Shown here piece by piece: positions 24,180 to 35,040 of a stretch of DNA of 64,000 bases. A program made the translations under genes and the position numbers. Origin of the DNA: Raphanus sativus (Eukaryota > Streptophyta > Magnoliopsida > Brassicales > Brassicaceae); the NCBI RefSeq assembly GCF_000801105.2, contig NC_079516.1:21427043-21491042 (forward strand), given 5' to 3'. Positions within the stretch are counted from its first letter, which is position 1. Each line of letters begins with the position of its first letter. The notes under the pieces are model-generated. The model saw only the letters and a list, made by a program, of their open reading frames with translations. It did not search any database and had not been told where the DNA came from.

Positions 24180-25800
24180 ATAGACAGATAACTTGCTTCA
24201 TTACTAAGAAGAGGTAATTATTACCCGTCTACAATATTCAAATGTGGTCCAAGTATAATGATTCATGGTATTAATGTTTTTTAACTGAACAAAATGTGGT
24301 ATTAGCCGGTTAAACGAATGTATGAGATACGTACAATTTTATTTAATTTACTCTTCCGGTAAACACTAAACCCAAGAAAAATACATGTATACCGAAAACC
24401 CAATAAACATGGGAATCCTAAACCCTTGAAAAACTTGTACATCTTAAACCCTAAACCCTAAACACTAAACCCTAAACCCTAAACCAAAAACAAAAACCAT
24501 TAACCCTGAACCCAAACTTAAACCGTAAACACTGAAGCCTCAACGGTAAACAAAATAACACATATAAACCTGGGTCTTAGCCGGCTATTAACATAGACAG
24601 ATAACTTGGTTCATTACTAGGAAAAGGTAATTATTAGCCGTCTACAATATTCATATGTGCTCCATGTATAATGATGCATGGTATTAATGTTTTTAATTGA
24701 ACAGAATGTTGTATTAGCCGGTTAAACGAATGTATGAGATACGTATAATTTTATTTCATTTACTCACGTAAACACTTAACCCAAGAAAAATACATGTATA
24801 CCCAAAACACAATAAACATGGGAACCCTAAACCCTTGAAAAAACTTGTAAACCCTAAACCCTTTACCCATAACCCTAAACTCTAAACCCTAAACCCATAG
24901 CCCTAAACCCTAAACCCATAACACTAAACCCTAAACCCTATACACTAAACCCTAAACCCTAAACCCTGAACCCTAACCCATTAACCATAAACCCTAAACC
25001 TTAAACCATAAACCCTAAACCCTAAACCATTAACCCTAAACTCAACAGTCAAAACCCTAAACACAAAACCCAAACCATACATGGTATACTCTAAATCCAA
25101 AACCCAAAACCCAAAACTAAAACCATAAACCCTGAACCCAAACCTAAACCGTAAACACTAAAGCCTCAACGGTAAACAAAATAACACATATAAACCTGGG
25201 TCTTAGCCGGCTATTAACATAGACAGATAACTTGGTTCATTACTAGGAAGAGGTAATTATTAGCCGTCTACAATATTCATATGTGCTCCATGTATAATGA
25301 TGCATGGTATTAATGTTTTTTAACTGAACAAAATGTTGTATTAGCCGGTTAAACGAATGTATGAGATACGTACAATTTTATTTCATTTACTCAGATAAAC
25401 ACTTAACCCAAGAAAAATACATGTATACCCAAAACACAATAAACATGGGAAACCTAAACCCTTGAAAAAACTTGTAAACCCTAAACCCTAAACCCTTTAC
25501 CCATAACACTACACCCTAAACCGTAAACCATAAACCCTAAACCCATAACACTAAACCCTAAACCCTATACACTAAACCCTGAACCCTAAACCCTAAACCC
25601 TAACCCATTAACCTTAAACCCTAAACCCTAAACCATTAACCCTAAACTCAACAGTCAAAATCCTAAACACAAAACCTAAACCATACATGGTATACTCTAA
25701 ACCCAAAACCCAAAACTAAATCTATAAACCCTGAAACCAAACCTAAACCGTAAACACTGAAGCCTCAACGGTAAACAAAATATGTGTCTAGCCGGTTATT
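24180..25800. repeat. Three tandem units, each with a CCCTAAA telomere-like tract
   Basis: Units start at about 24180, 24590 and 25218 with ACATAGACAGATAACTTG. Each unit has about 240 bp of unique-looking sequence (ATGCATGGTATTAATG, TTAGCCGGTTAAACGAATG, TACATGTATACC) and then a CCCTAAA-type tract. Units 2 and 3 are preceded by AAGCCTCAACGGTAAAC...TAGCCGGCTATTAAC. The telomere-like tract is short in unit 1 and longer in units 2 and 3. This lies between the convergent transposase and GRF genes. Confidence 0.85.
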
Positions 25801-26158
25801 AATTAGTTTGTTTTAAATGTTGCATTGATTAGCCGGCTACACACATGTAGGAGATATCTAAATAATTATATTGCAAGGATGACACAATATCTATACCATA
25901 AACCAATTTAATTAGACGGCTATTATATTTTACATCAGGTTAGCAAAGACTTAATCCGGGTATTTATTAAGTTGGCATCTTCATATATATTGATTAGCCG
26001 GTTATACAAAGATATAAGATAGCTAAATATTTATAGAACATTCAATACACAATACAGTTATCCTTACAGGACCCAACATTCAAACACATTACAACAGGTT
26101 AGGAAATTACATGGGTAGAAAGGAATGCTCATAAACACTAGATCAGACCTAACACGGC

Positions 26159-26461
26159 CTACTTTCTCAGATGCTTAGAGAAGGCCGCCACCACTTCGAT
26201 AATCTCGGTTAAGTCTTTCTTAAAGTCAAGAAGTTGTTCCTTGATTTCTACCATCCCATTCTCCATCTCCGTTTGTTTTGCTGCCAAGACTTCAAGCTCC
26301 TCCACAAACGCCTCATCAGCCCACTTAAACAAATGGTTTTCACCAAAAACAACCCCGCATCTATAGAATCTACGACCAGGATTTTCCTTTGTTTTAGATG
26401 TTAAAAGAACTGTCAATGCTCCACACGGGCACATACGTGGAATTCCAGGACCCATTTCCAT
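26159..26461 (-). CDS. Small GRF-type zinc-finger protein of the MULE
   Basis: About 100 residues. The N-terminal GRF zinc finger reads CPCGALTVLLTSKTKENPGRRFYRC ... FKWADE, the typical C-x-C-G...NPGRRFYxC..FxWxDE pattern. It is followed by a Glu/Lys-rich coiled coil (LEVLAAKQTEMENGMVEIKEQ) ending in SKHLRK. GRF fingers bind nucleic acid, usually single-stranded DNA, in other proteins; in plants such short GRF/coiled-coil proteins are common in transposon contexts. The ATG at 26461 directly follows an acceptor-like TTAAG, and a possible non-coding leader exon ends with ATAAG/GTGATT near 26583. A longer upstream reading in the same frame (to 26578) is hydrophobic and probably intron. The frame is intact. 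It converges on the transposase across the telomere-like repeats. Its role in transposition is unknown. Confidence 0.7.
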   Translation of the reverse strand: MEMGPGIPRMCPCGALTVLLTSKTKENPGRRFYRCGVVFGENHLFKWADEAFVEELEVLAAKQTEMENGMVEIKEQLLDFKKDLTEIIEVVAAFSKHLRK

Positions 26462-27058
26462 CTTAATACCCAAAAGAAACGAACAGAACATTAGGACCTT
26501 GGGGAAATCAGTGAGAATAATCAAATATGCGGAAATAAGAATGATATAAAATAACAATTGGAGTTGGCAAAAAATCACCTTATACGAAGATATATGGGAC
26601 TTGCCTCCGCCTGCTCCCTCCTACCTCGTGTAATTGGAAATACAAATAAGTCTCTCACTTAGATTTCTAACCTAGGTTAAACCCGGCTGGTTAAATAGGA
26701 AAAAACCCTAAATGAACAGTAGAATAATAATGGGCCAATTTCTTATCAACAAGTGACCGTAGCCCAATTATCTTCAAAATATAGGCCCGTTTGTACATAA
26801 CAGTTTGAGAGGGTATGGATGTTGGACTTACAACTTTGTACTAATCGAGGAAGTTTATAAATTAGCCGGTTACGCGCAAAGCCCGTATACATTTCAAGAA
26901 ATTCGAAAATGTAGGGATGTAAATCAGACAAAAGATGGGAAATAAAAGCTCCGTAAAATAGATTGTCTTAAAGATGCAAGAAACATAACACAAACAGAAT
27001 TCAACAAATAGGAGTTGTTCATGATTCGGATAGTTAACTAAAAAAAACACTTTGTTGA

Positions 27059-30000
27059 TCATAGAGGTCCGACAGATGCCTCATAAAGAGTGACAACCAG
27101 CCTCTCCACATGGCTGTCTATAACATCTGGTGTAATGCATTTACAAGCATCGATGCCCCCCATCGCGTGCGCTTGGATGAAAAGGACGGATGATACAGCA
27201 GAGTCATTGAGTTCTTTTTGCTGAGGGATGGTACGGGGCCTTTCAATTGCCATTGCCTTGCAGTCTCTGGTTCCAACCTGCCTGCCCACCTGCTTCAGAA
27301 AATATGGAAACATCAATGCTACAGGTCTTACTTCTTTGTTCATCATGTACTCTGTCCTTTGCGAGATGTTGCAGTCAAACACAGTGACGCTCCAGGTTCC
27401 GCAATCCACACAGATGCCAACCCAATACTTCTTATCCAGGTAGAATGGAAAATAAATACGGACAACATCAGCGTAACCCGGAAGCTTGGTAAACATCTCT
27501 ACAACACTCCCACTGAACTTGTAGCTTTCTTTTTTTGCATGCTTCGAGAACTTGGTGTACATTTTGGTAAACTGCGAGACGAACAGTGTGTCCATGAAAA
27601 CAGAACTGGCGTGTTGGTTTGCAGATGACGCCGAGCGGAGCAATGAACTGGTGTGGAACATAAGCACATCCATGACCTATTTAAAGCATATTTTGGCACA
27701 CAAGTAAGTGATATACACGAAAACGAAGGGAGACATATTTGGAGGAACAAACCTTGGCTGATACTTGGTTTTCTCTCTGAACGACGTCGTAGAGTTCGTT
27801 GCTCCAAATATTCCCCTTCTCAGTTGTTATTTCACTATTGCAATGAGTAGTGAAATATATTTAGCCGGCTAATAATTTTGGCGAACAGTTACATATAAAA
27901 ATAGCCCTCTAAGTTTCAACTTACAAAGGCATCTTCAGCTTCTCCATTAAAGCTGCAAATTTGGCCGAGTAATCAATGTTACCTCCATGGTAGATAGCAT
28001 CAGCCACAGCCTTTCTGGCACGGTTCAGAAATCCTTTGTCACACTCGTACTCTCCCATAAGTGCCTTCGTTGGTACCTTTTGCCTCTTGCTTTTCCTACA
28101 CCCATCTCCTTCGGCGTCAGTTACCTCTAAGTTGCCTTCATCAATAACTTCCTGGTCAATTTGCTGGTTCACAGTGGCGTCCGTTGTATTAACCACAACA
28201 GCCTCCTGCGTAAGGCCAAGCGAGAAAGTTGGGTTGGGAAATACCAAAGCTGGATCAAGAGGCTGCATATTTTTGAAAATTATACAAAGCATTAAGAGAA
28301 AGTTGGGAAGAGATGGTCAGTTATGGCACAGGATAGGATGTTCTCAAATGTTACTTACTGATTCCAGTACGTTCTCTGTCTGTGGACTTTGTAAATGATC
28401 ATCATCCGATGACGTCTGTTTTGCACCCACGCCTTCCTCGCAAGCATCGTTAGAGACACCATCAACACCCGTGTTTGGTTCTAACCCAATATCACCATCC
28501 TGTACATAGTTTATATTAGCCGGTCAATCACGTTATTGAATGTTGGTAATCAGTGTTAGCCATCTATGAAAATACTTACATCAGCAGCTGGAATGGATGA
28601 CTTGTTTGCAAAGTTGATTGCATTTCCGATTATGGTTGTCGAATCGGGGATTGTCTGAGTGGCCGCATCCACGGTAGGGGGGCGAAAAGACGTCTCCACA
28701 GAGGGAACTGGTGGCTTGAAGTGAACTTGAGTATTTCATCAGAGAGTGTTTTGATTTGGCGAGCATTATCTTGAACCATTCCAAACACGTCGTTGATGTT
28801 TAGAAGGATGGTTTCCGTGAACCCGTTAGCTGATTCCTGGATGGTTGATATGCCGCTATGTACAAGCTGGAATTCCTCCTTCAGTTTGTCCCTCACGACG
28901 GAAGCCAACATATCTACGTCCACTCCATCTTGGCCTGATAAGAGGTCCCGGTCTTGGATTTAGCATTCTTGCGGTTAACAATTTCAGCTTTGCACTCTTC
29001 CCGCAGCCGCATAACATCTTGAATGGTTGCCCCACCAACAAAACATTGATTGCTGAAACCAAAACGATTCTCTACTAACCCCACCATATTTTAAACACCA
29101 ACGTCTTCTTCGTCGTCTGACCATTGATAAACCTCTGCTACAGATGTCTCCCCATTGGCATCTAGCATGATAGACTCAACAAATGCCTGCAATGGAGAAA
29201 CCAGATTCATGAAACCATTTACCATTTCTAATCTATGTAAAACCGAGAGGATGTAACAAGAACCTTCGCTGCAGCATCTGTGTCCCGGGCGTGACCAGGG
29301 CTGATGTTTTTCCTCTCGCCTTTGTCAGACTCTAAAGTATTGTCGTTACCACCGGTTTCACCGTCTGAACCAAAAGAACTTCCTTCTTGCACAACTTCAG
29401 TTAGCGAAGGAACACATTCCACGATAACAAGTTGCAGAGCTAGAACAAATCCCTTGAGTGCAATTGTGTTTTGGAGGAGTGAAACTTCCTTTCTCTCCTT
29501 GATGCTGCTCATCAACATATCGAAAGAGAGCCGGCCCCAAGGGTATGCGAGAAAAGCTTCAAAATCCTTGATCAACTCAGCGTGTTCTTGAGAAATGCGA
29601 TGTGAGTGTGTTGTTGGGAGAACAACGGCGGCAAGTAAACAGAGATATGCATACTTCAGCCTGATGTCTCTATCAACAACCGTTTTCTTGGCCAACATCT
29701 TGACAACAGACGATACGGGGACGTCTCTTAGCGATCCAAACAGTTCTCCCCAATATGGTTTCTCTTCCATGAAGTTCTTCGATTTTTTCTTGCACCGTTT
29801 GGGTAATTTGCTGCAGTTAAGCCCCATTACCATAGCAAACTCTCGGATTGAAAACCTAATTGGTTTTCCGGCGAACAAGAACCAAACCTCATGCTTCTTC
29901 AACACTTTAAGCTGTCTGGAAAGTAAATACCTCCCAAACCTCCCGGAGAAACTGGGTTTGTCGGCGATCTCAATCAATCGGCCAAATTGAGAACCCCTTA

Positions 30001-30160
30001 TGTGGTCCCCTTCTGCGGGATCGAGGGCATTAAGTATTTCCCTAATCGCGCCTGCTTTATGATAAGGGGTAACCCTAACGCCGGCGGGTTCTTCTCCGAA
30101 AGCGAACAGCCGTTCCGGCAGACGGCAAGTTGGTCGCCGTGTTTCGTTGGGATCTTCCAT
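27059..30160 (-). pseudogene. DUF1985 / Ulp1-like (Kaonashi-type) gene of the MULE, broken
   Basis: Starts at 30160 (MEDPNETRRP; a longer in-frame reading lies in the leader). Exon 1 (30160-29264) encodes a DUF1985 domain: CRLPERLFAFGE, EVWFLFAGKPIRFSIREFAMVMGLNC, KYAYLCLLAAVVLP, AYPWGRLSFDMLM. Exon 2 starts at 29186 and meets TAA at 29093-29091, although the family-like sequence NMVGLVENRFGF continues in the same frame. Further frame changes occur near 28965 and 28715; later exons include 28292-27926 and 27840-27750. The last exon, ending 27059, is a C48/Ulp1-like domain (MDVLMFHTSS, IYFPFYLDKKYWVGICVDC, VTVFDCN, CITPDVID). The catalytic His position is Tyr in KKYW, and the usual DCG cysteine is replaced in NDSAVSSVLF, so it is not an active protease. 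Frame changes could partly be unrecognised introns, but at least the TAA looks genuine. Confidence 0.75.
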
Positions 30161-30479
30161 CGAGAGCTTTCGTTCAAGAAAAATGGTTTTCTTTTTGGAA
30201 ATAAGGAACAGAGAGAAAATGTGAAGTTTGGGTAATAGGTGACAACTTTTGGTTTTCGAAAAGGGGCATGCGTCTGACCACCAGTAACTGTTGCGCACAG
30301 ACTGACAATATTGATATGGGAGAGAAAAGATCTTGGCGTATCACAATAGAAGATCCGGTACCCATTTTTTTCAGGTTTCTCAAGTAGGGGTAGCAGTGTA
30401 AAAGGACTTCGTGAATAGTCCAAGACACTTTATGATTTGGGTACTTTCCCAATATCGCACAACTCCATTGGTATAGCTC

Positions 30480-31726
30480 CAAATTTTAAATTAATTGGAC
30501 TTAGCATTTAGTTATTTTATCTATTAAAAATCAAAATCCAACCCGAATGAAAGGAAATCAGCTAGGGTTCGTTCATAGTCTTCTTCAATCTGACTTTTTT
30601 ATCCAGGATTCATCGTCAAACGTATCTATTGCTGGAATTTCAGAAGATTGTGTGAAGTGAATCTTCGTGTGGAATATTTGGGTCGAGCTTCGTTCGCGTC
30701 AGTTCATTTCTCCTCCAAAACGTTACGGGATTCACTGCCATTAAGATATATCTTTACTCCTTCAACCCACAACAAGCACGATTAATCATTCAATACTTTG
30801 TATTTCTCTTCTAGGCGGCGTATATCCACCTATAAAAAGGCCAGTCTTCATTCTCTGAACATCATCCTCACAATTCCTAAAAACACTAGAAACTTATTTA
30901 TCGAGATTGTATGGTGTTCAACCCTCAAATTTTGTTTGCATTGACGATGAGTTTCCATTATTGATTTGGCAACGGGGCACGATAATACAGAGACTGAATT
31001 CTTCTTCTCGGTTTCAATATTTTCCAAACTATGATTCTGATAAAGAAGAGAGCCAGAGGTTTCCATACAGTAAACATTGATCTTTATGATTTTCTTACTT
31101 ACTGATTTCTTTGTGTATATTGAAATCACAAGAGAAGGGAGAACAAAGTCGATATGCTTAGGGCTCCAGATGAGCTGAAACTGTTGTTTGATTCTTGGGG
31201 TTTTTCTTTGTTCTGTTTATATGTCGTCTTAGTTTTAGTTCTATCATTAATCTTATTGGAACTTATTTTTTGTATGGCTTTGTAAAAATCACACCTTTTG
31301 GTATTTTTCTCAAAACTTTAAGATTTGCTTTTACATAGGTTATAATAAAGAAAGATGAAGATGTGAAAGCGATTGTAGGGGGTGATGATTTGGTTGCCTC
31401 CGCCTCCAAAGGTTGACTTCGATAAAAGCAAATAGTCCGGTGAATATTCTACCATTAAAGTTTTGAGGTAGTTGTGTATGTCTCAAGTATTTTTTTTCAT
31501 CTATGTGCTTCCATGTTGCTGTTAGAAGCTATGGTTTGAACACTCTAGCTTTAATTTTTAATGTGCTTTCCTTGATGATATCATTCAAAGAGTTTCTTCA
31601 TTAGACTTTGATTCTTAAGTTTTGAATTGAAATATGAAAGGTATTAGAAACTATGGTTTCTTATGTTTGTGTTTTCCCATGTTGCCATTAAAAGCTACTG
31701 TTTTTCCTTCACATTATATATCTCTT
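30480..31726. other. No supported gene
   Basis: Between the MULE and a CACTA end. There is a TATA-like CTATAAAAAGG at 30830 followed by a CA-rich start-like region, but no downstream open frame of note. It may be a promoter or leader fragment of a captured gene. Confidence 0.3.
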
Positions 31727-32230
31727 CACTACAAGAATAAGGTTCGTACTCCGACAGTCGGATTACTCAGAAGGTTGTAGGTAATGGGAATTTTCCACCT
31801 TTTTCCGACTATCAAGGTTTTGTGGGAGTTTGGTTCTCGGTAATTTCTGTTTGTCGGAAGCTAGTAGGTAATTTCCGTTTACAAATATCGTCGGGATTAT
31901 TTTTCAGAAAATGATCGCAAATCTCGATGAACTTCCGAGAAATGTATCCGATAAACTTCCGACAATCAATTGTTTTTTCAAAAAAAAAAACAAAAACATA
32001 AATATAAATAAAACTCAAAATAAATAGAATTACCAAATATAGATTACATATAACAAAATATATAGAAGTTCTATAAAAAATATAAAACAAAAATAAATAA
32101 AACTACAATTATTATCTAATAAATTGGTGAGGTTGTGTTGGTATAGGATGAGAAATTGACTTTGATGGTGGAGATGGAGTGAACAGCAATGGCAGTAGAA
32201 TGAAGTGAGTTGCGGCAACGGCGGTGCAAT
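31727..32230. mobile_element. CACTA terminus with subterminal repeats
   Basis: CACTACAAGAA at 31727 starts a region rich in CCGAC/GTCGG motifs (CTCCGACAGTCGG, TTCCGACTATC, GTCGGAAG, CTTCCGACAATC) up to about 31965, then AT-rich DNA. The other end is not identified; the element is interrupted by the retroposon at 32247. Confidence 0.6.
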
Positions 32231-32246
32231 GGTGTGAAGGAGATTT

Positions 32247-33100
32247 TTTTTTTCACACTAAACATGATTATATTGATTTAGAGAAACATGGAACATACAA
32301 CAAAGCCGGGCGAAAATAGATTTCCCCGGAAAGTAAGCCGGCAAAAACAGAGTTCTCCGGAAACAGAACCTTTAACAAGGGAAACATGCATGATGATTGA
32401 GATAACTAGCTAAAGCAAGACTTGAAAACCAACAAAATGAAGAGGAAGAAAGCTCCAAAGTGAAGTACACCAACTCCAATAGAAATCTTTGATGAAGAAC
32501 TTGAAACCTCCCATAGTGGATAAGCGTAGCAAATTGACACAAGAAAACCTAAGCTTCAATCCGGAGAACAGAACACTTCGTTCTTACTTGAAACCGGATA
32601 CGGCGAGATTTAATGGCGGAGTCAAACTCAACTGAAGAGCGACATGCAAACGCCAAGGAAGCTGAAGAGCAAGATGCAAACATGCAAACGCCAAGAAAGA
32701 AGCTTTGTGAGATACGAGGGCTCGATCACACCTCTGAGATGAAGACAGGGAGCGAATCACCACAAACCATTCAAGCATCAGTTTTGAGAAGCAAAACGGA
32801 TGGAGGATCGAAACGGAGAGCAGCCAAAGACATCAGCAAAGGAGATAAGGTGCATGCAACTTGAAGACAAACCCCAACCTTTGATCTTGCTTATCCGTGA
32901 CCATGAAGCACCATCAAAATCAACATGCAAACCGCCGATGAAAAGGAAAATCAAGACAAACCAAAGAAACGAGAAAACGAAACCCAACTCCGGCTCTGTG
33001 GAAGCAGCCGGAGCCGGTGAATGGAGGAACCTTTAAGAAGTTCTAGAGAGAAGGCAGAGAGAATTGAGGAGAGAGAGTTTTTACTTTTCTTTTCTTTTTT
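32247..33100 (-). mobile_element. Poly(A) retroposon with 16-bp target duplication
   Basis: GGTGYGAAGGAGATTT flanks it at 32231-32246 and 33101-33116 (one mismatch). On the minus strand it begins with a pyrimidine-rich CTCTCTCTCCTCAATTCTCTCT leader and ends ...TCTAAATCAATATAATCATG...GTGTGAAAAAAAAAA. That is a transcript-like 3' end with a poly(A) tail, so it is a LINE-mobilised insertion, either an internally deleted LINE or a processed transcript. Short open frames on either strand (for example 32613-32864) have no recognised domain. Confidence 0.75.
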
Positions 33101-33116
33101 GGTGCGAAGGAGATTT

Positions 33117-34110
33117 AAGTGGTTGGTTTTATAAAAGAAATAAAAAATAGAAAGTATTCTTATTTACCACAGTAAAAAATATATTTTTATTACCTAAATT
33201 TTTCTAACTATCCCACATATTTCTCCTTACCCTATTACTCTTTCTTTTAATATTAGTTTATATCTCAGAAATGGATCCCACCTTTTTTCTCTTTCTTTAT
33301 ATTATAAAAATAATATCGTAGATACCATTTTCTATATTATTTTAATCTGACCCGTAGATCCTTCTCTCATAAAACCTTGTTTGCAGTCCCCACTTCAAGA
33401 CCACCTCTCTCCTTCTAACAATTGTCCATCTTCTTCTTTCTTCTCTAACCACATTCGACCTTCTTCTCTTCATAAGCTCAATTTTGGTGATTTTGAAAGT
33501 GAATATTGAGGTAAATTAGTAGTGTTTTTCATAATTGTTTTGGTAAGAATGTATCGTTTATGTTGTCTGTATTATGGGTAACCGAAAATATAAAAGATTA
33601 TTTTTAAAAATCGTGAGATTTCTAAACAAATATGTAAATGATGTTTAAAGAAGATTTTGTGTATTTCTCTATATTAAACACTGTTGTGAAGGAAAAATAC
33701 ATTAAAATGGTGTTGAACGATAATATATGTTGTGTATCACGTTCTTGGTCGTTTTAAAACAGCTAAACTAAACTAATGAAAAACTAAAGTTTTAGGTATA
33801 TTGGTATAAAACAAATATGAAAATGATGTTTAAAGACTATTATCTATATTTCTACTTATTTTCACTGTTTTGAAGCAAACTAATACATTACAGTAGTGGT
33901 AGACAATATTGTGGGCTGTATAATACATGCGTGGTTGGTTAAAAAGGTTAAATCGACAAAAGTGAAAATTCATAGGAATTACTGGAACTACTAGTACTAC
34001 TAAAGTGAAACGTGTTTTACTAGTATTACTGGATCGACTATGTATCCAAGTACTTGGACAACTTAGATTCTTTAAATGGTTAATTGATCATAATTTTATT
34101 TTTTTCAAGG
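33117..34110. other. No supported gene; ACTAGTAYTACT motifs near the end
   Basis: AT-rich sequence continuing the interrupted CACTA region. At 33985-34030 there is a cluster GGAACTACTAGTACTACTAAAG...TTTTACTAGTATTACTGG just before the MULE relic. Confidence 0.35.
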
Positions 34111-34116
34111 AAATCT

Positions 34117-35036
34117 ATGGCCTCTCCTATTACAATCATATGTTTTGACTACGGAGGAAGTTACATTAAGGATGGGGCTGAGATAAGATAGATCTCGGGA
34201 GAAGATAAAATTCACACTCTAGTGATGAAGACATTTGTGGAAGAGGTTACATATTCTGGATTGGTTGAGCGTATATGCAGAAAAAATAAGATAGGTGGAG
34301 ATGGGATGCTGAAGATTAGTTATTTTCCAATGGTATTATATTCGAACAAGCCATCATATATTTGGTGTGATGAAGACGTTTTGAGTTATCTAGTGCAAGT
34401 GAATAATGAGAAATGTATAAGTGTTCTACATGTGGAGATCAACAATGACATTGAGGATACAAATGGTGGTCTACCGCATTCAGGAGAGGATGATGGAACT
34501 GATGATAGCTATGTTGGTCTTTCTGATTGAGAAGATGCTGATACAGATGAAACTGAGGAAGATGGAACAAATGAAGATGGGACTGAGGAAGATGGAACTG
34601 AGAAAGATGAGATGAATGGCATGGTCACGCTCTACACAGCCGAACAACAAAAAATCTTTGAGATGCATGATAATTTAGAACATGGGTATAAAGGAACATA
34701 AGTAAGAGTGGAAGTTGAAGCCGCAAGACCGGTAGTTAAAGCCACGGCAGTAGTAGATAAAAATTGGATGATGGTATCGATTTGGTTTAAGGTCAAGAAT
34801 TCAGAACTAAGACAATCGTGCAAGTTCTAGTTCAGAGGGGTGCACATAAGAATGGTTTTGATTATGAAACAACTAAGTCAGATACTGTGAGATTTGTGGC
34901 AAAATGTCGAGGAACCAAAGAAGGTTGCAACTGGTACATGCTTAAGTTGAAGAATCCTGACTCAATAAGTTATGTTGAAGTGGATGTGGCGAAAAAATTT
35001 AAGTATATATGTACTATGTGTAATATGGACTACTAG
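34117..35036 (+). pseudogene. MULE transposase N-terminal relic
   Basis: The frame from ATG 34117 (MASPITIICFDYGGSY) has TAG at 34189 and continues as MKTFVEEVTYSGLVERICRK and YIWCDEDVLSYLVQVN, the N-terminal module of plant MURA-type proteins. A second stop at 34528-34530 precedes an acidic repeat (EEDGTNEDGTEEDGTEKDE), and a third stop lies at about 34699. After a frame change, FDYETTKSDTVRFVAKCRGTKEGCNWYML (34860-34950) is the MuDR domain. The catalytic domain is absent. Confidence 0.75.
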
Positions 35037-35040
35037 GTAC

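Larger units (their letters stand above)
20717..28526. promoter_or_regulatory. Dispersed TAGCCGGYTA motif array
   Basis: Exact TAGCCGGYTA at 20940, 24303, 24578, 24715, 25204, 25342, 25789, 25830, 25995, 26863 and 27862 (start positions, plus strand). Near matches at 20717 and 22492 (TAGCCGGATA), 22365 (TAGCCGGCGA), 22752 (TATCCGGCTA) and 28517 (TAGCCGGTCA). AACCGGTTAA-type variants occur at 20802, 21007 and 21038. All lie in introns or intergenic DNA of the MULE, none in its exons. TAGCCGGCTA is a perfect dyad, which fits a dimeric DNA-binding protein. A regulatory role is inferred. Confidence 0.6.
18230..30480. mobile_element. Large multi-gene Mutator-like element (Kaonashi/VANDAL-like)
   Basis: Bounds are approximate. 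The content is a MURA-type transposase (18808-23935, plus), a GRF zinc-finger gene (26159-26461, minus) and a DUF1985/Ulp1-like gene (27059-30160, minus). Non-coding parts carry tandem repeats and the recurring motif TAGCCGGYTA, which ties the three genes into one unit because the motif is not seen elsewhere in the window. Mutator-like elements with ULP-like genes are known in plants as Kaonashi; VANDAL elements carry DUF1985 genes. Terminal repeats were not resolved: GGGTAATTGACAATATACCA at 18235 and the reverse of TTGGTATAGCTCC near 30470 are weak candidate ends, and no 9-bp duplication was found. Confidence 0.75.

Noticed and set aside
24440..25760. Subtelomeric location suggested by CCCTAAA arrays
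   Set aside because: The tracts are degenerate, sit inside tandem units of a transposon, and are flanked by ordinary genes on both sides.
27218..27628. 136-codon plus-strand frame
   Set aside because: Antisense to the Ulp1-like exon; no domain of its own.
30820..31130. Promoter with TATA box and a small minus-strand frame
   Set aside because: No coding frame or domain follows the TATA-like sequence, and the minus-strand frame is unsupported.
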